A stretch of 64,000 nucleotides of DNA from Acidaminococcus sp. GTDB taxonomy: Bacteria > Bacillota > Negativicutes > Acidaminococcales > Acidaminococcaceae. The notes below the pieces were generated by a model. The model did not search any database. It saw nothing but the letters and a program-made list of their open reading frames with translations, and was not told the DNA's origin. Location of the stretch: NCBI GenBank assembly GCA_022482815.1, contig JAKVOM010000001.1, positions 2,438,946 through 2,502,945 on the forward strand, written 5' to 3'. Both the position numbers and the translations under genes were made by a program. This document shows, piece after piece, positions 8,705 through 17,327 of the stretch. Every line of letters starts with the position of its first letter. The stretch's first letter is position 1.

Positions 8705-10615
8705 TTATTTCTTTTCCTTGATTTCTTTCTGCAGTTTTGCAATGAATTCGTCGGCCGGCATAGCACCGATTTCACCTTCACTGCGGCTGCGAACGGAAAC
8801 CGTACCATCGTTGACTTCCTTTTCACCGATGATGAGCATATACGGAACCTTCTTGACCTGTGCTTCACGAATCTTGTAACCGATCTTTTCATTGCGGTCG
8901 TCCAGATGAACACGGATGTTCTGAGCATCCATCTTGTCCACAATGGATTTTGCATAGTCGTTGAATTTATCGGTAATCGGCATCACACGAACTTGTTCAG
9001 GAGCCAGCCATACAGGGAATGCACCGGCATAGTGTTCGGTCAGGATACCGATGAAACGTTCAATGGATCCGTAAACAACACGGTGAATCATGACAGGACG
9101 ATGCTTCTGGCCATCTTCGCCCGTATAGGTCAGGTTGAATTTTTCAGGCAGCAGCATATCGAGCTGAATGGTACCGCACTGCCAGGTACGGCCGATGGAG
9201 TCCTTCAGATGGAAGTCAATCTTCGGGCCGTAGAAAGCGCCGTCGCCTTCGTTAATTACATAATCCAGGCCGAAGTCTTCCATAGCTTTTCTCAGGCCGT
9301 TCGTAGCCAGTTCCCAGGTAGCGTCATCGCCCATGGAGTTTTCCGGACGAGTCGACAATTCCGCATGATAACTCAGGCCGAAGGTTGCATAGACTTCGTC
9401 GAAGAGGCGAATGGTCTCCTGAATGACGTCTTCAATCTGATCCGGAGTCATGAAGATATGGGCATCATCCTGAGTGAAGCAGCGAACACGGAACAGGCCG
9501 TGCAGAGCGCCGGAGAGTTCATGTCTGTGAACCAGACCGAGTTCGCCGACACGCAGCGGCAGGTCACGATAAGAATGCGGTTCGTTAGCATAGACCAGCA
9601 TTCCGCCTGGGCAGTTCATCGGTTTGATGGCATAGTCTTCATTGTCAATCTTGGTAAAGTACATATTTTCTTTGTAGTGATCCCAGTGACCGGACATTTC
9701 CCACAGCTGGCGGTTCATAATCATCGGGGTCATGACTTCGTAATAACCGTATTTCTTATGGACTTGACGCCAGTAATCAATCAGGGTATTGCGGAGAATC
9801 ATGCCGTTCGGCAGGAAGAACGGGAAGCCGGGGCCGTAATCGCTGAGCATGAACAAGCCGAGCTGTTTGCCGAGTTTACGGTGATCGCGCTTTTCAGCTT
9901 CTTCCATCATGTGCAGGTAAGCATCCAGGTCTTCCTGGGAAGCAAAAGCAGTGCCGTAGATACGCTGCAGCATCTTGTTGTGTTCATCACCACGCCAGTA
10001 AGCACCGGCAATGCTCATCAGTTTGAAAGCCTTGACACGGCCCGTGGACGGGCAGTGAGGACCCGCGCACAGATCGGTAAAGTCGCCCTGAGTATAGGTG
10101 CTGATGACCGCATCTTCCGGCAGGTCTTCAATCAGTTCCACCTTGTACGGTTCGTCGGCTTTCTTGAACATATCCAAAGCTTCCTGTCTCGGCAGTTCCT
10201 TGCGAACCAGCGGATAGTTGGCTTTGATGATTTTGTGCATTTCTTTTTCGATAGCTTTCAGGTCATCCGGAGTGAAGACATGGTCACTGTCAAGGTCATA
10301 ATAGAACCCCTTTTCGATAGCAGGGCCAATGGCAAATTTGGTGCCCGGGAAAAGGTGTTTAATAGCCTGTGCCATCACGTGGGAAGCCGTATGGCGGATA
10401 GCATGCAGCCCCTCTTCGGAATCCGGGGTAATAAATTCTACAGAGGCATCCTTATCAAGAGTATCGGAAAGATCCTTATTGACACCATCTACTTTAGCCA
10501 GAAGAGCAGTCTTCCCAAGTTTCTGGTTCAGACTCTTGGCCAGGTCTTTTAAAGAAATCCCTTGTTCCACTTCTCTTTGGCTGCCGTCCGGCAACGACAC
10601 TTTAATCATTGACAT
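8705..10615 (-). CDS. thrS: threonyl-tRNA synthetase
   Basis: 636 residues from the ATG at 10615, which is 9 bases after GGAGG; an in-frame ATG at 10624 abuts that site and is less likely. Domains in order: TGS (about 1-62, VSLPDGSQREVEQGISLKDLA), editing domain with HTASHVMAQ (HxxxH) and the later C-containing CAGPH zinc motif, class II catalytic core (MNCPGGMLVYANEPHSYRDLP, RVRCFTQDDAHIF, WQCGTIQLDM), and the C-terminal anticodon-binding domain (VRVMPITDKFNDYA). It charges tRNA-Thr and removes mischarged Ser. A threonine T-box in its leader controls it. Confidence 0.97.
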   Translation of the reverse strand: MSMIKVSLPDGSQREVEQGISLKDLAKSLNQKLGKTALLAKVDGVNKDLSDTLDKDASVEFITPDSEEGLHAIRHTASHVMAQAIKHLFPGTKFAIGPAIEKGFYYDLDSDHVFTPDDLKAIEKEMHKIIKANYPLVRKELPRQEALDMFKKADEPYKVELIEDLPEDAVISTYTQGDFTDLCAGPHCPSTGRVKAFKLMSIAGAYWRGDEHNKMLQRIYGTAFASQEDLDAYLHMMEEAEKRDHRKLGKQLGLFMLSDYGPGFPFFLPNGMILRNTLIDYWRQVHKKYGYYEVMTPMIMNRQLWEMSGHWDHYKENMYFTKIDNEDYAIKPMNCPGGMLVYANEPHSYRDLPLRVGELGLVHRHELSGALHGLFRVRCFTQDDAHIFMTPDQIEDVIQETIRLFDEVYATFGLSYHAELSTRPENSMGDDATWELATNGLRKAMEDFGLDYVINEGDGAFYGPKIDFHLKDSIGRTWQCGTIQLDMLLPEKFNLTYTGEDGQKHRPVMIHRVVYGSIERFIGILTEHYAGAFPVWLAPEQVRVMPITDKFNDYAKSIVDKMDAQNIRVHLDDRNEKIGYKIREAQVKKVPYMLIIGEKEVNDGTVSVRSRSEGEIGAMPADEFIAKLQKEIKEKK

Positions 10616-10651
10616 AGAAAACATCCTCCTTTAGATGATTGCCAGGGAAAA

Positions 10652-10890
10652 TAAAAAAGGCCCGTCCCACATAGGGACGGGCTCATGCTCGCGGTTCCAC
10701 CCTGATTGATTCAAGTTATTGAATCCACTCGGTACCTTTAACGCAGGCGTACGATCTGTCTTACTCAGTTCGGCAGATGGTTTGAAGGTGGTTAGCTGTC
10801 ATTTGTCTGGATCGTTCTCAGCTTCCGATCTCTCTGTACAGTAGCCCTGACAGTTTGTCCTTCGCATGACCGATGGCAATTTTTGATTTG
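10652..10890 (-). promoter_or_regulatory. T-box riboswitch, threonine specifier ACC
   Basis: The leader holds the invariant T-box AGGGTGGAACCGCG (10690-10703) followed by the terminator GCCCGTCCC/GGGACGGGC plus a T-run (10652-10683). Stem I carries AGAGAGATCGG and GCTGAGAA. At its base GAAGG pairs with CCTTC, bracketing a loop whose 3' side reads CTAACCA, which puts the specifier ACC (Thr) at 10790-10792. Uncharged tRNA-Thr should favour the antiterminator. Confidence 0.93.
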
Positions 10891-10895
10891 TGTAC

Positions 10896-10923
10896 ATTGT
10901 ACCACGTAATGAACATATGTCAA
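10896..10923 (-). promoter_or_regulatory. promoter of thrS
   Basis: TTGACA (10918-10923) and TACAAT (10896-10901), 16-base spacer, directly upstream of the T-box leader. Confidence 0.8.
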
Positions 10924-11086
10924 GCGTAAAGAAATAAATTCTGTAAAAAATGTATGGATGAGATGAGGCAGCTCGCTTTCCGCCGTCCGCCGCCCGCCTG
11001 TGCAAGCACAATTGTCAAAGCAATTGTGTCTTGAATTAAATAATAAAACTGATTACACCCATCGATACCAGAATTCTTTCACATTT

Positions 11087-12250
11087 TCATTTTTCATAAG
11101 CGGGATTTTTGTAATGACGGTTCGCGAGATGCAGGGATAACCAGAAAGCATCTGCGGCACTATCATCCAGTTCCTTGTCCTGCATCGTTTTTTCACCTTT
11201 GAGATAAGGCAGAATGTAATCGATAGCAAGCTTCAGAGACCGGCCATTTGAACTTTTAGCGTCATACAAGTTGACGCCCAGTTCCTCCCCGACCCTTGCA
11301 AGTGTCAGATAAGCCCTGAGGGTCTGAAGGGAATCATCGAGCGGCCGGGTGCCTTTAAGTTCCATTGGCAGGGCGCCGTCTTCTGCAATCTGGACGGCCA
11401 TTCGCTTTTCAGGTACATCTGAAAGAATATTCTGTGCTGGTTCTTCATTTCCGGCAAAATGGGCAAAGACGCAAACCTCCGCGTCATACCAGAGGCCATA
11501 ATGGTTATCCGTGGCATCTGCTTCCTTGCCGAGCTCACTGGTAAGCAGCCAGTCCGAGTACGCTCCAAACCAGTGCTGATAGGACTCCCATTCTTCCTTA
11601 CTGCAGCAGTCCCGTAAGAGATACAAGGCATCCACGACATCAATCAATTTTACCGTTTCCATAATCCCCGTACTCTGACCTTCAAACCGGCCCGGTATCA
11701 GGTGGGCATAAGAAAGCCGCGGATTCATCCTTGTGGTACCATCAATGAACCAAGCCCTCGTCAAAGCAAGCGCCCGCTCCGCATAGGCTTTCCGGCCTGT
11801 CATCGCATACCCTCGTGCAAGGTCCTTTGCGGTATCCGCCATCGTGACGAGCCGTCTGGCATCATAGCGCGTTTCATCCCATTTTTCCGGATTCATTTCT
11901 TCCTTCCGTTTGACATAGGAAGTGCTGCCGGAAAAAGCGGGATTTGGCCGGTAATCCTCAGCAAGACTCGTATAATCGCGGCTGTCTCCGCTTGGAGGCA
12001 GCACCTCCTTATCCGTAATGAGAGGAATGAGTTCCTGCATTCGTTTCTCCGCTGCGGCAATCATTTCATTTTTTGTACCATAACAAGAAATCACTCTGCT
12101 GCCCGCTATGGCCGTCAGTTCGGATTTATCCTGCCAAATACCCTGTCCGTTTGAAGAGGGCGGTATCACCCTGGAAACAAATCGATAAAGCAGCACACAC
12201 AAAACCGCTCCCAGCACGCAGATCATTACTCCATAGACGAATCGTTTCAT
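11087..12250 (-). CDS. membrane-anchored alginate-lyase-like protein (PL5-type fold), hypothetical
   Basis: 387 residues. An N-terminal hydrophobic segment (about 5-25, VYGVMICVLGAVLCVLLYRF) acts as anchor or signal. The rest is an alpha-helical barrel-type domain resembling the alginate lyase family (PF05426-like): NPRLSYAHLIPGRFEGQSTGIMET, the DNHYGLWYD block in the place of the family's NNH motif, and DGALPMELKGTRPL. Similar proteins cleave uronic-acid polysaccharides in the periplasm, but no alginate genes are near and the true substrate is unknown. The stop of the upstream P1 peptidase gene is 7 bases away, so the two are probably co-transcribed. Confidence 0.7.
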   Translation of the reverse strand: MKRFVYGVMICVLGAVLCVLLYRFVSRVIPPSSNGQGIWQDKSELTAIAGSRVISCYGTKNEMIAAAEKRMQELIPLITDKEVLPPSGDSRDYTSLAEDYRPNPAFSGSTSYVKRKEEMNPEKWDETRYDARRLVTMADTAKDLARGYAMTGRKAYAERALALTRAWFIDGTTRMNPRLSYAHLIPGRFEGQSTGIMETVKLIDVVDALYLLRDCCSKEEWESYQHWFGAYSDWLLTSELGKEADATDNHYGLWYDAEVCVFAHFAGNEEPAQNILSDVPEKRMAVQIAEDGALPMELKGTRPLDDSLQTLRAYLTLARVGEELGVNLYDAKSSNGRSLKLAIDYILPYLKGEKTMQDKELDDSAADAFWLSLHLANRHYKNPAYEK

Positions 12251-12257
12251 GGCAGAA

Positions 12258-13205
12258 TTATCTCAAATCACGGTAGGCAGGACGTCCGCCCATGGCTTCT
12301 GCGGATTTTACGGCATCCAGGATAGCAAGACGAATTGCCTCTTCGGCCATGTACCCTACCGTATCGACGGAAACTTTCACATTACCGGCCGCCATGGTAA
12401 AGACCGTGTCCCCATCCATCGTTGTATGGACGGGACGAATGGCCCTGGCATAACCATCGTGCGCCATGCCGCTGACAGCCTTGCATTCCGCCTTGTTCAG
12501 GACAGCATTTGTAATCACACAGGCAATCGACGTATTGCCGCCGGAAAGATTCTTGTATTCTCCAAGAAGCAGATCCGGAGAGGAAAGCAGCGTCTTATCA
12601 TCATCAGCCAGAGCTCCCGCAAGAACCGTTTCACCGTCATACACCTCACCGCAGGCATTAACAGCTATGTAGGCACCAACATGGAGACCGTTCTTTCCCT
12701 CCAGTTCAGCATAGCCGGCCCCGCTCTTCATACAGTGTTCAAAGCCGCCGAGTTTTCCAACCGTGGCTCCGGTACCGGCGCCATAGCAGCCCACAGGAAA
12801 TTCCGAAGAAGCCTTCGACGCTGCTGCAAAGCCCATAGCTATATCCGGATAGGACTTATAATCACCGATAGCAAGGTCAAACAACACCGCACCACACACA
12901 ATGGGAACTACAGCTTCGCCCAATTTAAAACCGATTTTTTGCTGTGCCAGGTACCTCATAACCCCGCAGTCTGCTTCCAAGCCAAAAGAAGAACCTCCGG
13001 TAAGGACTACCGCATTGATTTGCTGGACCGTCTTTTCGGGACTCAAAAGATCCGTTTCCCGCGTTCCGGGTGCACAGCCCCTCACATCCACACCGGCAAA
13101 GGCACCTTCCCCGGGCGCCAGGATTGCCGTTACACCGGATAAGCCTTGCCTATCTTCCGCCGTCCCGATACGAAAACCGGGGACATGAATTGTTCTTTTC
13201 TCCAT
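12258..13205 (-). CDS. P1 family (DmpA/BapA-type) aminopeptidase
   Basis: 315 residues from ATG at 13205 behind GGAGGATC; an in-frame ATG at 13244 has no such site. The family marks are VLTGGSSFGLEADCGVMRYL, GCYGAGTGATVGK and the self-processing site GGNTSIACVITNA; the Asn-Thr bond is the expected autoproteolysis point, making Thr the N-terminal nucleophile. Family members are homomeric peptidases cleaving N-terminal amino acids or beta-peptides. No signal peptide is seen, so it should be cytoplasmic. It lies just upstream of the alginate-lyase-like gene; a shared job is not evident. Confidence 0.88.
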   Translation of the reverse strand: MEKRTIHVPGFRIGTAEDRQGLSGVTAILAPGEGAFAGVDVRGCAPGTRETDLLSPEKTVQQINAVVLTGGSSFGLEADCGVMRYLAQQKIGFKLGEAVVPIVCGAVLFDLAIGDYKSYPDIAMGFAAASKASSEFPVGCYGAGTGATVGKLGGFEHCMKSGAGYAELEGKNGLHVGAYIAVNACGEVYDGETVLAGALADDDKTLLSSPDLLLGEYKNLSGGNTSIACVITNAVLNKAECKAVSGMAHDGYARAIRPVHTTMDGDTVFTMAAGNVKVSVDTVGYMAEEAIRLAILDAVKSAEAMGGRPAYRDLR

Positions 13206-14153
13206 GGTTGATCCTCCGACAAAAAACTTTGACAGCGATTCCATATCCTGCGGCGTTATGGCAGCTGCCGTTACATCCGAATTTTTTATTTTTCAATACT
13301 CGTTAATTATAACACGAATCAATTTTACTTCAGTTGTCATCCGCATATGGTCATATCGTTTTTCTGTCAAAACTACACTAAATCAGCATAACCAGTAAAT
13401 TAGAAAAATCAAAAAGTATCCTTCACCATAAAACGGTTATTCCTTCCAACTTAATGGAGAAAGTTAGAGCGAAATACCAAACCTAAAGTGAAAACACCGC
13501 ATTAGCTATTGCTTAAAGACGAATGCGATAGTAAATGTGCCCGTGCTTAAAATTTCCGCATAAGCTATTTTCATTTAATAGAGATGGAAAATATCCTGTG
13601 GAATTCCCACTAAACGGCATCTCAAAAATTAAACTAACAAATATGCTCCGCAAAAGCACAAGTTCGGATAACACTACTCTTGTCATTTTTTCCTACTTCA
13701 GCCTTACAGCTTATAATTTTTCTAGATTTAGCAAGTTTTGCAACTTCATCGAAAGACCCCTTTCATCGTCAAGGCCTCTGGTCTGGTGTTGTTTTCTGGA
13801 ACTTTTCGGATTATCAGAGCTCTTGGGGCTTTCAGTGCACGGGTGCACCTTCTTCTCTTTATGGGTGAGTCTCAATTTGGTCTTTTTGGTTTGTAGCACT
13901 CGTAAAGCCATTATGAAAGATACTATAAGCAATATTAAATTACGTAAAATTTAATTATTAGAAAAGGCACTCATGAAACTTATCAATACAGCAATGTCAT
14001 AAATAAGCTCATTCAGACTTTTCCTCCTATTTGTAAAATCGTCTTAATTTTTGTACCGTATTTCACAGTCAAATAAGTTTTCCTGCATTTTAAGACCATC
14101 TTTCTTAACTTTAATTTCAAGAGATATAAATTTTACTAGGATTTAAAGATAAA
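13206..14153. other. AT-rich gene-poor stretch containing the left part of the ssrA element
   Basis: No convincing gene. Reading frames here (for example 13535-13954 plus strand) lack ribosome-binding sites and family features. A minus-strand frame at 13711-13932 gives a short hydrophobic start (LLIVSFIMALRVL) and a basic tail, but begins at TTG without a ribosome site. An AGGAGG at about 14022-14027 on the minus strand is followed only by a 21-codon frame with CTG in start position. Base composition is clearly lower in GC than the housekeeping genes, as in transferred DNA. Confidence 0.5.
13553..13586. other. left att-like repeat (decayed ssrA 3' end copy)
   Basis: Contains ATAAGCTATTTTCATTT (13560-13576) identical to the right copy, preceded by TTTCCGC and followed by AATAGAGATG, where ssrA has GGTGGAGATG. 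Confidence 0.7.
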
Positions 14154-14208
14154 TTCATAATTTATGAAAAAATTTGTTGTAACTGCCAGAAATTTCATGT
14201 ATTATGAA
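14154..14208 (+). promoter_or_regulatory. promoter and two palindromic operators of the immR-like gene
   Basis: Promoter TTGTAA (14177-14182), 17 bases, TATTAT (14200-14205). Two 15-bp palindromes of one type, TTCATAATTTATGAA (14154-14168) and TTCATGTATTATGAA (14194-14208), are centred 40 bp (about four helical turns) apart. The second covers the -10 box and the first lies upstream of the -35. This is the layout of cooperative autorepression by the adjacent XRE protein. Confidence 0.75.
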
Positions 14209-14233
14209 GGTAAAATCAAAAGGAGGTTTCCAA

Positions 14234-14641
14234 ATGAATGCTGCTAATATTAAGCTTTACATCGCTTCGCAAATTAAAAAGTATCGAAAATTAGCTGGGC
14301 TTACGCAAAAAGAGTTGGGTGAGAAGATTGGGGTGAAACACAATACGATTTCATCATACGAATCCGGTACGAATGAGCCGGAACAGGACATGTTGTTTAA
14401 GATTGCAAATGCCCTCGGTGTGAGCATTAATGACTTGTTTCCTCCTACAGAAAATCCGCGGTTCGGGCAAGGTATACCAAGTTCCAAAATAGGAGATGAT
14501 ACGTCCGATCTGATGCGTTCCCTCTCGAATTCTCCAAAGCTTTTAAAATTAGCCAGAAATGCAGCAGACCTCAAAGAAGATAAACTAGATCAACTTAATG
14601 CATTGATTGATTTTTTTAAGAATGGAGGAAAAAATGCTTAA
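14234..14641 (+). CDS. XRE-family repressor (ImmR-like)
   Basis: 135 residues from ATG at 14234, which follows AAAAGGAGG; a frame extension to 14204 has no ribosome site and would run over the operator. The helix-turn-helix lies at about residues 9-63 (IASQIKKYRKLAGLTQKELGEKIG, NTISSYESGTNEPEQDMLF, ALGVSINDLF). The C-terminal part (LMRSLSNSPKLLKLARNAADLKEDKLDQLNALIDFF) is predicted helical and may dimerise. It overlaps the ImmA gene by 8 bases, so the two are translationally coupled. By analogy with ICEBs1 it keeps the element quiet until cleaved; here its targets beyond its own promoter are unknown. Confidence 0.9.
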   Translation: MNAANIKLYIASQIKKYRKLAGLTQKELGEKIGVKHNTISSYESGTNEPEQDMLFKIANALGVSINDLFPPTENPRFGQGIPSSKIGDDTSDLMRSLSNSPKLLKLARNAADLKEDKLDQLNALIDFFKNGGKNA

Positions 14642-15434
14642 TAGTAAACGACGTCATGCAATCATAAAAGAAGCGTACCGAACGTTAGAAATATTGGGCA
14701 TAGAATCTTTCCCGATTTCATTATTCGATTTAAAAAAGTTACTTCCCAATAAGTTAAACATCATTGTTGGCTCCTATTCGGAGTATGCACGAAGCGCTAA
14801 CCTTTATCCTGGAGATGTTGCCAACGCTGTCGGATCACATGATGCTGTAACTTTTTGCAAAGGTAAAGATGTCCTTATGATGTATAACGATTCATGTATG
14901 CGTCCTCGGGAAAGACAACTTTGGAGCCTCAGTCATGAATTAGGGCATTGCCGTTTAAAGCACTTTAGCCTTTTGGCCGATTATCAGAGCAAGGGGCTTC
15001 AATGCAGTGACGAAATGAAAAAAGATATCGAATTAGAAGCGGACTTCTTCGCTCGAAATTTTTTAGCACCTCTAGAAATCGGATTAGCACTGATTGGGAT
15101 ATTTCCAAATTTCCGTCCAGATAGGTATCTCATCTTTAGTTTCCATCGTTTCTTTTTTGGCTTAAGTGGTGAAGCATCATACAACTGCGCCTTGGATTAT
15201 GCTAAAGGAAAAATAGAAAATTACTTATGCCCCGGCGTGATAGATAGGTTTCAGCCATATATAGATAAAGTGCGTGCTTGCTACGATGGAGCCCAAATTA
15301 ACGCCCTTTTATCCCGAGAAAGCGTAGCCTACGACTGTGCTCGGAAGGCTTATTATAATAAGCTAAATGGTAAATTCTCATTGGCAGCGCGCCCATCTCG
15401 TGTGGGAGATGTTCTTATGAACATGTGCCATTAG
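14634..15434 (+). CDS. ImmA/IrrE-family metalloprotease
   Basis: 266 residues from ATG at 14634 (GGAGG five bases upstream, inside the end of the repressor gene). The zinc motif is LSHELGHCRLKH (HExxH), followed by ELEADFFARNFLAP, where the Glu supplies the third ligand. The C-terminal half (about 150-266) has no motif I recognise. Such proteases cleave the partner XRE repressor after DNA damage or quorum signals. Coupling to the repressor gene supports that role. The distance from stop to the right att-like site is only about 140 bases, leaving no room for an integrase gene. Confidence 0.9.
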   Translation: MLNSKRRHAIIKEAYRTLEILGIESFPISLFDLKKLLPNKLNIIVGSYSEYARSANLYPGDVANAVGSHDAVTFCKGKDVLMMYNDSCMRPRERQLWSLSHELGHCRLKHFSLLADYQSKGLQCSDEMKKDIELEADFFARNFLAPLEIGLALIGIFPNFRPDRYLIFSFHRFFFGLSGEASYNCALDYAKGKIENYLCPGVIDRFQPYIDKVRACYDGAQINALLSRESVAYDCARKAYYNKLNGKFSLAARPSRVGDVLMNMCH

Positions 15435-15528
15435 TGAAGAAAGAGTGAAAAAGTGGACAACTAGTGCGCAAGCTTTGCCCGATGGGACGTATTAATACGT
15501 ACTCATACGGAATCGCAGAAAACCAGAA

Positions 15529-15568
15529 ACACCGCATCAGTACTGTATTAAATACTAATGCGGTGTTA
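15529..15568 (+). terminator. hairpin after the ImmA gene
   Basis: AACACCGCAT and ATGCGGTGTT form a strong stem, extended by AGTA/TACT, around an AT loop. There is no clear T-run, so it may be a terminator or a structural site of the element; part of the stem sequence recurs near the left end (about 13497-13507). Confidence 0.45.
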
Positions 15569-15574
15569 TACGTA

Positions 15575-15621
15575 CTTATACGGAAATTTTCCGTATAAGC
15601 TATTTTCATTTGGTGGAGATG
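15575..15621. other. right att-like site with inverted core arms
   Basis: CTTATACGGAAA and its exact inverse TTTCCGTATAAG, separated by one T (15575-15599), resemble a tyrosine-recombinase core. TACGTACTTATACGG here and TACGTACTCATACGG at about 15496-15510 form a direct repeat that could be an arm-type site. The 3' end of ssrA lies at the right edge. Confidence 0.65.
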
Positions 15622-15959
15622 AGGGGAGTCGAACCCCTGTCCGAAAGCATTGCAATGCAACTTTCTCCGAGCGCATCCAACATACTTTATTTCGCAGTAT
15701 CATCGCCTATTGGCGGGCTAATCAACCACTATCTCGATGGATTTCCCACACCGGCCTCCGAGAATTGACTGATGGGTATCCTGCAAGTGTCGTTCACGAT
15801 TCTTCAGCAGGAGTGAAGAAAGGGAACGTTAGCAATTTAAGCTGCTAAAGCGTAAGAATCGTCTGCGTTTATAACGCGTTTCCACCGTTTAATGGGGTTG
15901 ATGGAATCCCAGCTCGCTTATCACACCACATCTACCCCCGTCGAAACCAGTACATCCCC
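15611..15959 (-). ncRNA. ssrA: transfer-messenger RNA (tmRNA)
   Basis: On the minus strand the RNA starts GGGGATGTACTGGTTTCGAC and ends GGTTCGACTCCCCTCATCTCCACCA-like (T-loop, acceptor stem, encoded CCA). GGGGATG pairs with CATCTCC to make the tRNA-like end. The tag reading frame ends at TAA (15837-15839) and encodes ...ADDSYALAA. Together with SmpB it rescues stalled ribosomes and marks the product for proteolysis. Its 3' end carries the att-like repeat of the neighbouring element, a common integration site. Confidence 0.96.
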
Positions 15960-15981
15960 AGGGTTGATGCTTGTTGCTATC

Positions 15982-16010
15982 ATTCTAGCACAAGGATACC
16001 AGGAAGTAAA
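15982..16010 (-). promoter_or_regulatory. promoter of ssrA
   Basis: TTTACT (16005-16010) and TAGAAT (15982-15987), 17-base spacer, about 22 bases before the RNA 5' end. Confidence 0.6.
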
Positions 16011-16055
16011 CAGATTAAAAGGGTTCTGCACATTAGAAGTGTAATTAATGGTACA

Positions 16056-16098
16056 CTAAAAAACCATGGACTGTCTGGAGCAGTCCATGGTTTTTAAG
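16056..16098. terminator. terminator of gltS
   Basis: AAAACCATGGACTG pairs with CAGTCCATGGTTTT, with A- and T-runs on the flanks, so it can act in both directions. It sits just after the gltS stop. Confidence 0.85.
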
Positions 16099-16106
16099 TT
16101 TCAATA

Positions 16107-17327
16107 TTACCGCATGCCTGCAGCAATATTGATGAAGTTTGTAATAATGATAGCGTTCGTGATGTTGCTCAGGAAGCCGCCGATTACCGGCACTACAAAG
16201 AAGGCCAGCTTGGAGTATCTGTACTTGTCGCAGACCGTCTTCATGGTGGTCATGGATACAGGCACAGCGCCCAGACCGAATCCGGTATGACCTACAGCGA
16301 TGATTGCTGCATCGTAGTTCTTACCGCAAATATAGAAGTCAATGAAGTAGCAGTAGAACAGGATAAATACAACCTGAGCCATCAGCATGACGACCATAGG
16401 ACCAGCCAGTCCGGCCAGCTGCCACAGTTTCATGGAGATGATGGACAGGGATACGAAGAGGCCCAGAGAGAAGTCACCGACAGTGTTGATGGCTTCGTAC
16501 ATGGAATCTGGCGTATTCCCCTTTTTATCCAGATACAGACGAACAAGGATACCACCGAGCATGCAGCATACGTGAATCGGGAAGGAAATGTGGAAACTCT
16601 TCAGGATTGCCATGAAAACTGCACCAAGGCCGAGGCAGAAGCACATCAGGTACATTGCCTTGACAACGTCGCCGTTGAACATAGCCGTACCGACTTCTTT
16701 ACCTGTTTCTTCTGCTTGTTCAGCCTTACCATCCAGTTCAGGATCTTCAAGATGATGTTTTCTGATAATCCAGCGGCCGAAAGGCCCACCAATAATGCAG
16801 CCGGAAATCAGGCCAAATGTTGCAGAAGCAATGGCCACTTCCAAAGCAGCCGTGGCGCCCTTTTCAACAGCCATAGGCGCAAACGCGGCAGCGTTGCCGT
16901 GACCACCGGTCATAGGCGTGGAACCGGTCATCAGCGCAATCAGAGGATCAACTCCCATGGCGATACCAATGCCCATGGACAGAATGTTCTGCAAAATAGC
17001 CAGGACAGCGGCAGAAATACAGAAAATAATAACAAGTTTTCCGCCTTTTTTCAGCAGAGACAAGCTGGCTGCCGCACCGCTGGCTGCGAAGAAGATGCAG
17101 TAGAAAAGGTTATTCGCTACTTTGTAATCAAAGGAAAGTTCGGCAATACCTGTTTCGTACAGGATCAAAGAAATGATTGACACGATAGTACCGCCGACAA
17201 CAGCGCCCGGCAAACAGTACTTTTTCAAAATCGGCATCTTGTTACGACACCACTGGCCAAGCCAGATTGAAACGACCGCTAGTGCCAGGGATTGGAACAT
17301 GTCCAGTTTAATTGCTAATCCACCCAT
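16107..17327 (-). CDS. gltS: sodium/glutamate symporter
   Basis: 406 residues, the GltS length, with about ten hydrophobic helices in two inverted halves. Marks include GSTPMTGGHGNAAAFAPMA (conserved pore region), FAASGAAASLSLLKKGGKL and the second-half VGHTGFGLGAVPVSM. It imports glutamate with Na+ across the inner membrane. It is alone, with its own terminator and a 630-base AT-rich upstream region. In a glutamate-fermenting Negativicute it would feed catabolism, but that link rests on the inferred host. Confidence 0.95.
   Translation of the reverse strand: MGGLAIKLDMFQSLALAVVSIWLGQWCRNKMPILKKYCLPGAVVGGTIVSIISLILYETGIAELSFDYKVANNLFYCIFFAASGAAASLSLLKKGGKLVIIFCISAAVLAILQNILSMGIGIAMGVDPLIALMTGSTPMTGGHGNAAAFAPMAVEKGATAALEVAIASATFGLISGCIIGGPFGRWIIRKHHLEDPELDGKAEQAEETGKEVGTAMFNGDVVKAMYLMCFCLGLGAVFMAILKSFHISFPIHVCCMLGGILVRLYLDKKGNTPDSMYEAINTVGDFSLGLFVSLSIISMKLWQLAGLAGPMVVMLMAQVVFILFYCYFIDFYICGKNYDAAIIAVGHTGFGLGAVPVSMTTMKTVCDKYRYSKLAFFVVPVIGGFLSNITNAIIITNFINIAAGMR

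Larger units (their letters stand above)
13553..15621. mobile_element. remnant or minimal integrative element next to the 3' end of ssrA
   Basis: About 2.07 kb of AT-rich DNA bounded by att-like direct repeats (13553-13586 and 15587-15620) sharing ATAAGCTATTTTCATTT plus flanking TTTCCG and GAGATG. The right copy overlaps the last 11 bases of the tmRNA gene; the left is a decayed copy of the same. Inside are an XRE repressor and an ImmA-type protease, the regulatory pair of phages and ICEs such as ICEBs1. No integrase, excisionase or transfer gene is present, so it is a decayed element or one mobilised in trans. Confidence 0.7.

Noticed and set aside
8435-10552. 705-residue plus-strand reading frame opposite thrS
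   Set aside because: Long antisense frame produced by codon bias of thrS; no ribosome site, no family features, and thrS is certain.
13535-13954. 139-residue plus-strand frame in the AT-rich region
   Set aside because: Starts inside the att-like region, no ribosome site, composition without domain features.
15415-15848. Short frames over the right att-like site and tmRNA
   Set aside because: They overlap the tmRNA, which is certain, and lack ribosome sites.
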